From Apostichopus japonicus (Eukaryota > Echinodermata > Holothuroidea > Aspidochirotida > Stichopodidae): a DNA stretch of 64,000 nt. The notes beneath the pieces were generated by a model that worked only from the letters and a program-made list of their open reading frames with translations, was not told the origin of the DNA and made no database searches. Shown here piece by piece: positions 52,572 to 64,000 of the stretch (the first letter of the stretch is position 1; each line of letters opens with the position of its first letter). The stretch covers positions 13,706,269-13,770,268 of the forward strand of contig NC_092572.1 in assembly GCF_037975245.1 (NCBI RefSeq), in the 5' to 3' direction. A program made the translations under genes and the position numbers.

Positions 52572-53124
52572 TAATAATAATATTAATAATAATAATAATC
52601 ATCATCTTCATCATCATCATCATCATCATAATCATAATAATAATATCAATAGTGGTGATAATAATAATCATAATCATCATCATAATCATATTCATATTCA
52701 TATCCATATCAATAATCATAATCATAATCATAATCACAATCATAATCATAATAATAATCATTATAATAATAATAAGAAGAAGAAGAAGAAGAATATTAGC
52801 AATAATAATAATCATATTAAAATAATCATAATAACAATAATCACTATCATAACAATCATAATAATCATAACAATCATGATAATCATGATAATCATCATAA
52901 TCTTAATAATAATAATACTAATACTTTTTTTCTGTCTCATTTATTCACGATTATTAAATATGTATGTGGTACATCGATTATATTTAGAGTTCTGATACCA
53001 ACATAGGTATGTCATCTGAATGATACAAATGAATTACTAACATAATGTGAAAATTGATTCTGAATTGAGTATTTCTTCTTCTCCACTTATACCGAAATAT
53101 ATGTATACATATCCAGAAAAACAT
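52535..53124 (-). mobile_element. 5'-truncated copy of the same LINE: 3' UTR plus microsatellite tail
   Basis: 52,925-53,124 is close to 47,441-47,637 in direct orientation, both starting TCTCATTTATTCACGATT and ending at CCAGAAAAACAT. Each is joined to an ATT/ATC-rich array (52,535-52,925 here). Since the left copy is the 3' UTR of the LINE, the right copy is read as the 3' stub of an earlier insertion whose tail received the full-length element. Confidence 0.65.
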
Positions 53125-53451
53125 CCAATTTAAAGCCTAGCCTGTAATATAAGTTATAACAACAACAGATTTGGTGGTAGATTTTTAAAGAGATGATATG
53201 GAATCTCTTTTTGATACGCCCTATCGCCCTATTCGCTGCTAACGATAATCCTTTCACAATTAGGCACAACGTGTGATTAATCCTTCACCGACATAATGTA
53301 TCTGATGAAGATTTTAACCTCAGTATGAAGTAAGCATAGCCATGAGATCCTTAGTAGGTCTACTGATGTACTATTATTGGACCACATCTAGTCTACCACA
53401 TATACATTCGCACATGGTCATCATGAAACCATTGGAACCTTGGGTAAGAGA

Positions 53452-53825
53452 GGGCGTTGTGGTCAAGTGGTTAAGGCAGTGGACTTGTGATCTAAGGATT
53501 ACAGGTTCGAGCCCTGGCCAGATCATTACGTTGTGTCCATGAGCAAGGCACTTTATCTCCATTGCCTTTCTTCACCCAGGTGTATAAATGGGGTCCTGCG
53601 AGGTAACTTGTAAATATAGTTGCGTGCGCCGGTTTGTGGCTGCACCCTATGGGAAGTCCCCCGGTGGACACGTGGTTGTGGTGCACTGTGGTGCCCCAGG
53701 AGAGATTGATTGAATTGTGCACACTTTGGTGTGTGGGTGTGATGTTACCAATGACCAGGGGTTAAGTTCTAAAGTCGTGTGAGGAGGCATTAGCCTCATA
53801 CAAGACTGTAAACCTTTAACTTTAA
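53452..53825 (+). mobile_element. tRNA-derived SINE
   Basis: A box TGGTCAAGTGG and B box GGTTCGAGCCC in a tRNA-like head, then a body with GAGCAAGGCACTTTATCTCC and TGTATAAATGGGG, widely seen in marine-invertebrate SINEs. The end is near CTGTAAACCTTTAACTTTA. It differs from the SINE at 20,268. The tRNA fold is decayed, so it is not counted as a tRNA gene. Confidence 0.75.
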
Positions 53826-54779
53826 TCTCAGTATGTATACCTGGGAAAACGCAGAAAAGAAACTTCCAGGTGCGTCGAGCATTTCGCTCTCTCCAAACAA
53901 ACACAATTTATGGTCTGCAATATGGTGGGTTATTTTGGTTATTTTCGTCTTGTCTTCTCTCTCTCTCTTGTTATATTTCTTTTGTTAGTGCATAAATATA
54001 TCCTTTTCAACGAAAAAGATTGGTCGACATAGGAAACTATGTTTATGCTTTCCCAGACAATGATTAATATTATGTACCGGACATTTCTCGACTAGTGATG
54101 TCGTCCGGTATTTACATTGTAAATAAACAGTTTTAGAGAAATACTGTTGTGAACATATAGTGCTATCCTGTCGCGTTGAACGGGAAACTACCGCAAGAAA
54201 AAGATCGACCAAACAAATGCTTATTGACTAAATTACTAAAACGAGACAGCTAGTAAAAAATGCTAATCTATTCAGTTCAATTCGATATGAATTTTTCATT
54301 TTGTACATAACTGACTGTCAAAAGTAGTCTTGAAAATTGTATTAAATACTATTACATATGATGGACACTAGAAAAGACAAATTTATCAGAGTTAGTGAAC
54401 GTGAAACTAAAACACAGAAAGACGATATTAAGGAGAAATAATAAAAAAGGAAATTGTCGGGGTAGTGAACTTAAAAATGATAACTGAGTATAAGAAAAGA
54501 TTTACGATTCTTCTGAAAATAATGAAGGAAAGCGCTCGATCTTACATCACGTGAAAGGTTGTGCAACTTATGACAAATATCATAACAAATATGTTGGATA
54601 AGTAATTTGCCGTGGACAGTTTTATGACGTGTTACAGAAATTATTGTTATATTTATTGTTACAGAGATTATAATTACTATTATTTCGAGCATGAGTTGAG
54701 ATTTCGGTTAAATTAGGTGGTTTAATTACATTAGCTAATACATTAGTTGTCAACAAATAATGACCGTATTTAAAAACAA

Positions 54780-55460
54780 TTACTCCCGTACAACATATGA
54801 GAACATATCGTATGTGTTTTTGAAAGGCAGCAATCCATGTACAACTGACCAGTCGAATACCGCTCTGCTTTCTTCGTGAGCAGCTTGAGTAGTATACTTT
54901 GTATAGTCTGGAAGTCTGGAGAGGTTTAAGGACAATAGCACAGGCTGTGCCATAAACTTCAATAGCATAAGTACGCCCAGAATAAATGAACGAGTAATAA
55001 ATCTGTATTGCAGTATCAACGGGGAGAATGTCGTTTATATGATAGAAGATGCCAATATACTAAATGATGGATTAACATAATTCATTCACATGCTGCTTCC
55101 ACTTTACGTTCTCGTCAATGATCAAAATAAAGAACCTCGTGAAAGGTGATTTACTAAGTTTGGTATTATTAAAGCAAAATCTCTCAGATCATACATGGAT
55201 ATTATATTTACTCGCATGAAAAATCGTGTAAGTGTTTTTGTTTTCAATGTGAAGTGTAGGTTTGTTTGAATCAAACCAAATATTCAGTTGGCCATTTCAG
55301 TTTATTTTGCACACTTTTAATAGCTAGAAAGCCGTTTGCATCGTCAGCGAAGAGACGAGTTGATATGTTGGGTGCAAAAAATGGATGTCATTAACATAAG
55401 AACAAGTGGAGGTCCCAAAACAGAACCTTGTGGTACTTCGGTGGTGACATTTATTTAAGT
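54780..55460 (-). pseudogene. Degenerate CR1/jockey-like reverse transcriptase fragment
   Basis: On the minus strand, 55,440-55,330 gives EVPQGSVLGPP and, after a frameshift, RLFADDANGFLAI, the RT core motifs. Further on come FTRFFILIIDENVKWKQH and, at 55,019-54,780, the degraded thumb region. Frame breaks throughout. A relic without function. Confidence 0.65.
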
Positions 55461-55597
55461 ATTTTGAACAAATGTACACTTTTGTCTAATATTGCCGCCC
55501 CTAAGTTCGATCCCTAACATATGTAACTGTCGATGGTAGAAAATCATAAATATGCAACGACATTTCTTGGGAAGTAATGATCACTTGATATTCTTGC

Positions 55598-56680
55598 AAG
55601 CTTTGTAAGGGAAAATACCGATGAAAATCTCCCTATTTAGCTACTACAAATAACTTCCTGTTTATAATAACCATATAATGAACCATATAAGAACAACTTA
55701 TTACACGGGATTTTCCCGTACATATAACACTAATTATTATGACAGTTTTTTTTCCTTCTAAATTACTCTTCTACCACCACCCCGGGAAAGAGACGCACCT
55801 ACCAGTTTTTTTTTCCTAATTTGGAAAGGAGACACCCTAGCGGTGGTACGCTGAAAAAGTGAGCCATTCAGCTTGGGTACATTGATACTTTGGTGGGCTT
55901 CAAATTATGTCCACCGTTTCGAATTCCGAGGTCCATTTTAGCATATCAGGTTTCTCCTGGGAGTTTATGGGGGAGGGGGACGGGCTGTTACCTAAAATCC
56001 CGAACTATACCTAGTCTGGTACTTCATGGGACGCTGATTACGAATCCGAAGTTTGTTTATGAGATTCCCCTTGGGGTGGTGCACCAATTACCCTCCTGGG
56101 GAGTGTGGGAGGGGGAAGGTATGGCAACCAAAAATCCCAAACCACACCTATTCTGGTACTCCTTGAGGCTCTGATTAGGAAACCGTGGGCTAATATTTGC
56201 ATAACAGGTTTCCCCTGGGTGTGTGGGGCCGATGAGGGGACGTGACAAGTCACACCTCATCTTGTACTCCTTGGAGCGCTGGTTACTAATTTGAGATTCT
56301 ATTGGCGGTTCAAGAGCGCGGGAGCGATGGGGCCTTTTTTACCTTCCTGGCGTTCCATGATGCACGCTAATCAGACTTTATTGATGGCCGTGTTCGACTT
56401 TTTTTCAAAATAACCTCCCTACCATCCCGGAGGAGAGTCGACCTACAATTGTCATCCTATTTTGGAAAAGGGGACACCGTTACACTCATTATCATGACCG
56501 TTTCTTTATTATTTTTTTTTCAAAATGACCCCCTACTACCCCTGGAAAAAGACGCACCTACAAGTTTCTTCCTAATTTGGAAAGGGAAGCTTTTCAAGGG
56601 AAAATACCGATGCATATCTTCCCTATTTAGCAATCACAAATGACTTCCTGTTTATAATATGAGCCATATAAGAACAACTT
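55598..56680. repeat. Duplicated segment upstream of the SRCR gene, with inner tandem repeats
   Basis: 55,598-55,699 and 56,587-56,680 are direct repeats (AAGGGAAAATACCGATG, ACTTCCTGTTTATAATA, ATATAAGAACAACTT). Between them, 55,750-55,830, 56,400-56,470 and 56,520-56,590 are related to each other (GGAAAGAGACGCACCTAC, CCTAATTTGGAAA), and 55,890-56,330 holds about three diverged copies of a unit of 120-160 bases with CTGGTACTYC and GGGAGGGGG. The right direct repeat lies about 130 bases before the start codon at 56,811 and contains TATA-like sequence. Confidence 0.6.
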
Positions 56681-56810
56681 CAGTATGCTCAACAAGTCAC
56701 TATACATTGGATCGACCCTTGTAGTAAGTTGTGTACCGCTTGTCGTCAATATCTGCTAGTAGTTATTTCAATAATAGCACGATACGTCCCTTGGCGTGAT
56801 ACTTTCAAAA

Positions 56811-59800
56811 ATGCGTTTGATTGCCGGTTCCATTTCTAATATGTTATTCGCTGCTTTGTTCTTGATGGTGTGCTTGCATTCGTCGAAGTCTCATTTAACT
56901 GGAAATGGTAAGGCTTCTTCCACTTTTACTTATAATATGTTTTTTCTTTCTATTATTAAAAATTATTCTATAAATTACAACTTACATTAGTTATAATGAA
57001 AAGTGTTTATTGCTTCCAATTTATTTGAAACTTTTTTAACGTAGATTCAATGGGAATAAAATTAATTAGAATAACAAGAGAAATTTTATGAACCTGATGT
57101 CGTCAACCACCAAATTCCATAATGTTCTCAGTTGCAAACTTTTCTACAATTGGGATAGAACCTGAAGTATGATATCGATCAATAGTATACCCTGTAAATG
57201 CCGACACATGCGCGGTGATAAGTCATATACTGTGCTGGTGATGCGTCAATTAAACTTTACCATCCTGCCCACCAACGTATCAATTAGCAGGGTGACGGAG
57301 CCGGGGTGTGCACAGGGGAGGGGATGAGGAGGGGCGTGACTTCCAAATGATAGTGAAGAAAACCTCAAAAGTGTTCCTTTCATAGGTTAAAATTGCCCTT
57401 TGTTGGTTAATAAATAGATAATATATTTTAAGACGAAAACTCAGACTTATAAATCCCTTATAGTGAAATGATGATACCAATTACATAGTCAAGATCATCT
57501 GCGTGTGGAACAATTTGGGATGGCTATAGCCTAAGCTTCGTCTGTATACCACTAAGTAAAGAACATCAAGCTAATCCATAAGCCTAATACACTCAAACAA
57601 TCCGATTGTGTATGGTTCCAATGCTATATATTAATGCAATAACGAAAGATAAGCTCATCATGAGAGGTATAGATAATTATTGTATCAAGCTCTGACAAAG
57701 TGAAGAGATTTGAACAAGATTTGAATATGATTCAGTGCATGGGATCTAAGTATACAAAGTAAGGCACCTCCGCTTTATCCTTTCCTTTTTGATTATAACA
57801 ATCACTATGTGAAAGTTCAAAACAAGATACAGCTGAGTTCAGGTTTTCATTTTTATTTACGCGATTTGGCTTGGCAAACACCTGGGCAAGGAAATGACGT
57901 CATAAAGTCATTTTCAAGACTTTTAGTTGCTCATAAGAGCCGTCATCTCGCGACAGTTAGTCACCCTAGTGACATGGTCAGCTTGAATAAAATTTGCATT
58001 TCGTATATAACACGGCACAAATGTTACACAAAGAAAGATTTATTGCTTATTTCCTTTAATCTATTTATTTATTTATTGTTGTCCGCATGTTATAGTTCGC
58101 CTCGAAGGAGGGAGTGTTCCCAGCGAAGGAAGAGTAGAAATTTGGCGTAATGGTGCCTGGGGTACAGTCTGTGGTAACTCATGGAACAACAAAGCCGCAG
58201 TAGTAGTCTGTCGTCAGCTTGGGTTTGGGGAGCATGGAGTGACAGTGAACACAGAGACGTTTGGAGAAGGATCAGGTCGGATTTGGCTAGATAACGTTCA
58301 GTGCAATGGATCAGAGGAGCGCCTCGAGTGGTGCGACTCGCTCTGCTGGGGACAAAACACTTGCACGCACAGTGAAGATGTTGGGGTCAAATGCACCGGT
58401 GGTAAGTCTGTAACAGAAATATAGCATAGTTACGTAGAAGCTGGCATTTAAATGTATTTCATCCATTGCATTACCTTAAGTATAGAACCTATAATGGTTA
58501 AGGTGTAGTTTTACCAGGGGTCTAGCCAGGTTTTTGGTTATGGGAGGGAGGCTGTGGACAAGGTCAAATTTCTGTCCCCATCTTCAAGCACATTGCGGTG
58601 GATAGCCGTCCTGGGGGAGGGGTATTAAGGGAGGCGGTTTTTGTTTTTGGAAAAGACTTAGATGCAAAATGGTGCTATCATTTCTATTTTATTTTAACTA
58701 CATCCGTTTACTAAAACTTTCCTATTTTGGTACAAAAACGTTACCAATCTTTTTGGGGGAAAAAAACATAAAATAATGTGCGTGTCTGTAAGGTCGAAAA
58801 ACCATCCGGTTATATGAGATATTGAAAAAATATGTATGTGAATACAAAATAGTTGGCCACTCAGAGAGACACTGTAACATATTTTTCTGACCAATTAAAT
58901 GCCTCTTACCAATTATATTATTAAATCGCACTATACATTGCAAAATGGTGCAATAAGGTTTCCAAAATAGTGATTCGGGACAAACAGGCACAGATGAACA
59001 TTTAACCGATTCACTTTGAACATAGAGACTAATGTTGGCTGTGTTCAAACATGGATGTGTTATTGAAATAACACATCCCTGGCTCAACCCACGGCACCAG
59101 TTTAAAGTCACTCTTACAATGTACGAAAACGGGAACCGCATATTTGCTACCACCCACTATCGAAAATTTCAAATCGGATGATTCTTGAAAGTACGTTAAA
59201 AAAGAATCATTTTTACCCCGTATAACTGACATAACTCCCTGAACAATTTTGGCGTCCCATAACGACGTCATTTAGAGGAAATAATATCAAACGGACTTAT
59301 ACCTACATAACATAATTATTGGGCTACGATATACTTACCTGCAAGTTCAGTTATGTCTAATGTTTAAAATGAATTTTGTTCGTAATACAGTTCGTCTTCT
59401 TGGAGGTGACACTCTTGTTGAAGGAATAGTGGAAGTTCTATACAACGGTTCCTGGGGCAAGGTATGTGACGATTCTATAAATGAAGCTACTGCTGTTGTG
59501 GTATGCCGCCAGTTAGGTCACGGGAACTCAGGAAGAGTGGTTCCTAGAATTGCAATTGAGCACGGATCCGGAACTACTTGGCTACAAAAATTGAAGTGCA
59601 TTGGAAGCGAACGTCGCATTGACGAGTGTAGCCATGGAGGATGGAAATCCCACTTCTGTAACCATAGCAAAAACGTCGGTGTGATATGCGATATATCTGG
59701 TAAGGATCTACAATATGCTCACATCTATACATTGTTAGGAAACTAGACCAAACACATCCTAGTGAAACGTCAACTTTTGTCTGCTTATCGACGCATACCG

Positions 59801-62800
59801 TTTTGTGATAACGTCGTCTTCGTGTATTTGCTCTATTTGTTTTAATGTGTCTACACATGGCGATGGCACCGTCCATATCCTACTCTCCCCCACCCCCCCC
59901 CCCCGCCCACGGTGTTATATAGAAGGGGGCTTTGGATAGAGAGTACTAGAGTTGTACAATAGTCTATCTTGAATGAGTCGTCTGTGTCTTCTATTGCTGT
60001 CTGCTGTTTTTGTAGTGTTTTCATCGCTTAAGTTGTTTCCTTCCTGTCTTTAATGATATCTCTATCTGTTTTTATTAGAACCTTTAAAGAGCAGATTTTA
60101 TCAAGTAACTTACAGATTGATTACATTGTACGTTAAAAATTGTCATTTTCATTGTGTTATTGGTATAAAGCACCATTATTTAAGAAAATAAGTAAACAAA
60201 ATAAGCCATCGATATTAAAAGGGAAATGTAAGAATGTTACACCGATGCATTCAAATGAAGTCCTGCTTACTAGCAGCATGTTGTAAAATTGTTATGGTTT
60301 CCTAATCTTCAGTGCGATTAGTAGGTAGACGTAGCTCAAACGAAGGAACGGTTGAGGTATTCATGAAGGACCAGTGGGGTACCATTAACAAAGACTCGTC
60401 GGATCGAAGCACTGCCTCTGTGACTTGCAGAGCACTTGGGTACTCAGATGGAAGGATTATCTCTAGCCAGATCCAGACCAAATCTAGACCAGCCACTGGA
60501 CCCATTTGGTTGAATAAAGTTCACTGTAATGGCAGCGAGACGAAGTTATTGGACTGTGACCATCATCATGACCCTTCGTTGGGCTCCCATGCAGAAGATG
60601 TCGCAGTTGTTTGCCTTGCTAATAGTAGGTTCTCGGCCTTTTGGCTAAGATCATGTGTAGTTATCTGTTCCCTTTCGAGGGGAATGGTGATGCACACCTG
60701 ACGATGATCACACAGTCACAGTCCCGATGCAAGGGGACTGGGGTTGAGAGCGGATCAGTCGTTCGGTAGTTTGGTTTTCGTGCCCAGGTTCTTTCCTGGG
60801 CGACTTTTCCTTAAAAAAAGTTAACGAGAAACGGGATCATTGTACTCTTGTGGATGGTATTCCATATTTCCCTTGAAGCATTTATTTCAACATATTTAAA
60901 TACACTCCATCTACAACCGAAACTACAAATTGAACGTTACGGTTATCATTTTTTATTAAGATCATACTTTGCTGCCTCTTCACCATGATCGGGACTGGAG
61001 AAGCTGGAGGCACGTCCCTCGATTTTGTGAAAATTCTTAGATAGTGCCCTGCTCTATGCATTAGAAGTCCTGCTTTTAACAGTAAAGAAAGAAACATTTT
61101 CAATAAAGTCGGCGACGACCGCTTTCAAAATATCAACATTTTCGTGTCGTTAAGTTTTACTAAACTTGATCTGCGTCAGTTGTGACTTTGAAAATGAACT
61201 GTCATATTTTAGCAACCGCCATTTGTACAGGTAGGTTGCGGATAGGTAACTTCGCCCTCATATTACATCATTATATATGTTCGCATGGCTATCTGTTGAA
61301 CGATTCAACTTACCTACTGTAATTCATACTTTCTGCAGTTAGACTTGCCGATGGACGTTCTTCATCCGGAGGTAGGGTTGAGGTTCTGATGAATGGTGAA
61401 TGGGGTACCATTGATGACTCCTCGTGGGATCAATATGACGCTTCTGTAGTCTGTCGTCAGCTGGGATATAACCATGGTGGTATCGCCTATAAATCAGCTT
61501 ACTTTGGGAAAGGTATTGGCTCCACGTGGTTTACTGACTTCAACTGCGTTGGCAATGAAGACAGTTTGTTGAGCTGCTCCCATTCCAAAAACACTTCGGA
61601 GAAATCTCATGACCAGGATGCTGGCGTTATTTGCAACGGCTCAGGTAAAAGTTTTAGATATACTTCATTACATTCCATCGGACATGGTCGCATTTATGCC
61701 TGTTCCAACGGGATGACATTTCTTGACGGGTCATAACAACTCCCTGGTCATAAGGATTTGGTAATGTTAAGCCCCACGAGGGATTTATGCCTGTTCCAAC
61801 GGGATGACATTTCCTGACGTGTCATAAGGATTTGATGATGTTAAGCCCCACGAAGGATCTAATTTGTATTGAGATGATCATGTTCAAATTAATCAATCAA
61901 TTTTGATGATGTTGCGGATGTCGATTTGCTGTTGTAAGAATATGACGAGGAGCGGGTCACATCGTGCTACAATAGCCTATCCAGCACAATACATCATTGT
62001 AATTATTTCATTCTGTTCTATGGTTATGGTAATTCTCTTGCCAAATTCTTGCCGTTCCCATTTGATGCCTGAAAGTTTACTCTGGGGCCACTGCTAACGC
62101 TTTTTAATGGAACTCTTCTCTCTTTCAATAGTGAGGTTACTTGATGGAGAAAGTGCTAACGGCGGTCGAGTTGAGATCTTCTTTAACGGCACATGGGGCA
62201 CCGTAAGCAATACATCCTGGAATGATAAAGCCGCCGAAGTCGTTTGTCGTGAACTCGGATATTCGTATGGCGGTGTTGCCCGAACGGCGTCCCAAATAGG
62301 ACAAAACACCAGCGATGTTTTCTTGTATGACGTCAATAATTGTACGGGTGAAGAAGATCGACTGTTGGATTGTCTGTATTCTACTAAATTTCAGGAAGAG
62401 CAAAGCGGCTCTGGTGCTAGTGTTTTCTGTTACTTAACTGGTAAGTGACACTCAGTTAACTTAAGATAACCATATACATCACCGATAACTTTATTCATTA
62501 CTAAAAAGCATATCAAATTAAAGTTCGTTACCGTTAAGTCGAATCTGATTTTATAAAATGATGAAAAGGTCAGCTTTTGGTATAAATAACCTATTAAATG
62601 AGAAGGTATCGCATGTCTTCCTTTAGATGAGAACCAAATATTTAACTGTCATCATGATAATCATTCTAAGTGATAGATATGCCAGTGACGAACAACTTCT
62701 CCAACATCGCTAAGGAAAATCTTATTCTGTTTGGGAGGTGCCAATTAATGGTCTTTCATTAACAAGATTAAAACCTTGAGCTAAAGTATAAAAAATACGG

Positions 62801-63276
62801 CATCAAGCTACATTATGCTTGGGTTATTTATGGATTTTGTACAATGGTTATTTTCTGTATTGGATATGATTGCCCCCCCCCCCCACACACACACCGATAT
62901 ACAGACCTGTACATACACTTTTGATGATGCAGGTTTTCCATTAAATAGGTGCATTTTCTTCATTATTGACAATTTATGTCAGAGGTTGTGCGATTGTTTC
63001 GATTCTAATTTAAATCTTTTTTTCTCATTTTTTATTCTCGTTTAACTTCCCACAAAGAATGTGAGCGTGGCTGGCAGAAGTTTGACATGGACTCCAGTTA
63101 TTGCTTTAACAATGTAAGGAAAAGTTGGAACGAAGCCAGTGAATTCTGCACCGGTATTAACAGTCACCTTGTGTGGATTGAGTCTGAAAAGGAAAACGAT
63201 TTTCTCAAATTGTCTTTGTTTGCCGAGAATCCTGCCGGACGTGTTTGGATTGGTATGGACGACATTGAGGAAGAAG
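56811..63276 (+). CDS. Secreted or surface scavenger receptor: five SRCR domains and a C-type lectin-like domain (3' end outside the window)
   Basis: Exons, all phase 1: 56811-56907 (signal peptide, MRLIAGSISNMLFAALFL...), 58096-58401, 59391-59699, 60313-60624, 61339-61644 and 62132-62440 (one SRCR domain each, 102-104 residues), and 63058-63276 (first CTLD half, CERGWQKF to VWIGMDD). The joined frame is open for 619 residues and continues past the edge. Typical SRCR motifs: VRLEGG, GRVEIWRNGAWGTVCG, VVVCRQLGFG, SEDVGVKC. SRCR1 has seven Cys and SRCR2 six; SRCR3-5 have four each, lacking the Cys after GT[IV] and the Cys before the EDAGV-like motif, which normally pair. Such proteins bind microbial or cell-surface ligands and are expanded in echinoderms and amphioxus. 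A U2-like repeat begins at the donor of the third SRCR exon. Confidence 0.85.
60625..60801 (+). ncRNA. U2 snRNA-like sequence (pseudo-RNA or U2-headed retroposon) in an SRCR intron
   Basis: The stretch TTCTCGGCCTTTTGGCTAAG followed by ATCATGTGTAGTTATCTGTTC is the 5' head of U2 snRNA with few changes; the branch-site pairing region has one extra T. After about 45 bases similarity to U2 ends, but stem-loops continue: CCCT/AGGG with a TTCG loop, CAGTCCC with GGGACTG, and GCCCAGG with CCTGGGC at the end. An A-rich stretch follows. It starts within a few bases of the exon end at 60,624, so the GTAGGT donor abuts the U2 head. A functional U2 gene is unlikely given the divergence. Confidence 0.6.
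61692..61858. repeat. 91-bp tandem duplication in an SRCR intron
   Basis: 61,692-61,782 and 61,783-61,858 are two head-to-tail copies starting ATTTATGCCTGTTCC and ending in TTAAGCCCCACGA. The second has lost about 15 bases. No coding role. Confidence 0.85.
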
Positions 63277-64000
63277 GTAAGTCCCTTATCAGATCATTCT
63301 TAAATAAAGGTTCGTTTCAAATCTAAAATCAAGACAATTACCATGCATGAGAAATGTTACTCGAACGTGAAAACGTATTCTTGCCTGACTTTGTAGAAAG
63401 TGTGAGTTGTTAACTAGCGTAGAGCATTCTTGCGGTTGGGTTTGTAGCATCTTCTTCCGTTTTCATCCAAAAGTCAACAAAATTATAAATATTTTGGAAA
63501 GATTTTTCTTTCTCGTACAGATAAAGCAGTCATACAGTGCAATTTTAAACAAGATACTCCGTTCGTTTTGTAATTACGTTTATAACAATCCTAATTGTAA
63601 ATTCAAACTAATATATGCATGGGACTCGGACGTTCGGTACATCGTAAAGAATTTCAGAACACATTGTTTTACTGTTGTTGTTTTTAAACAGTAGGCCTAT
63701 CTGCATTTTCTTTCAAACAAACATCAAATCATAGGGTACACTTTTTATTAATCCTATGTTATGAGGCTAAATAAAGCAAATCTTGTTGTTTTGTGGAAAA
63801 TTTCATGACGTATGTTATGAACAGACTACGGCCAAACGCTGAATTACGATCTTTCATTTAGTGCATTGCTCTTAATAGACACATGCATTACATGTTACGT
63901 TAAAGTTATTTTAAATAATTTTTAGTCATCAACATTTTTGCTAAAATCACATAATTATTTCTTATGCCGATGTATTTATTTATATATTCATTATTTATTA
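63277..64000. other. Intron of the SRCR/CTLD gene to the right edge
   Basis: After the donor at 63,277 no second CTLD exon (expected motifs W.W.D and FICE) is visible before the end of the window, so the remaining exons lie to the right. Confidence 0.5.

Noticed and set aside
47441-53124. The 200-bp direct repeats as target-site duplication of the LINE
   Set aside because: They are far too long for a typical target-site duplication and coincide with the position of the LINE's own 3' UTR and tail.
53452-53530. Functional tRNA gene
   Set aside because: Same reasoning: a tRNA-like head continues into a SINE body.
59881-59906. C-rich tract as a regulatory site
   Set aside because: It is a simple poly-C stretch in an intron, like the one at 62,874-62,884, with no further structure.

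Overview
The window is a piece of an animal (metazoan) nuclear genome, AT-rich, with intron-split genes, GT-AG splice sites and many transposable-element relics. The gene content is typical of the expanded innate-immune repertoires of marine invertebrate deuterostomes: C-type lectin-like domains (CTLD), SRCR repeats and an IgGFc-binding domain. A Gmr1-type Ty3/gypsy relic, known from deuterostomes, points the same way. I infer an echinoderm or a close relative; the species cannot be fixed from sequence alone.

Layout. 0.6-6.9 kb (minus): a complete 9-exon secreted lectin with signal peptide, a short Cys module, Ser/Thr-rich exons and two CTLDs. 11.9-18.4 kb (minus): a second locus with a signal exon, a short Cys module, two tandemly duplicated terminal exons and, further downstream, exons for one CTLD. 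22.3-27.4 kb (plus): a third gene whose CTLD half is a near copy of the second, in inverted orientation; a 66-nt imperfect hairpin lies near the centre of the inverted pair. 34-38.6 kb: a broken gypsy-type element with integrase before reverse transcriptase. 39.3-40 kb: an inverted pseudo-copy of the first exon of the second locus. 40.8-42.1 kb: nested hAT-like DNA transposons. 42.7-47.2 kb (plus): signal exon, short Cys module, alternative short terminal exons and a 413-codon IgGFc-binding exon. 47.4-53.1 kb (minus): a Tx1/L1-like LINE that appears to sit in the microsatellite tail of an older copy. 53.5-55.5 kb: a tRNA-derived SINE and a CR1/jockey-like fragment. 56.8 kb to the right edge (plus): a gene with a signal peptide, five one-exon SRCR domains and the first exon of a CTLD; it runs out of the window.

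How the parts relate. Every coding intron I could place has phase 1, so exons are symmetrical and can be shuffled, skipped or swapped without breaking frame. Four loci share one plan: a signal exon, then a single 47-63-codon exon with a C-X22-C or C-X17-C motif, then different effector domains (CTLD or IgGFc-binding). Two of them also carry tandem short terminal exons that would give small secreted isoforms. I regard this modular family as the most interesting biology in the window. All gene models are manual splice reconstructions and need transcript support.
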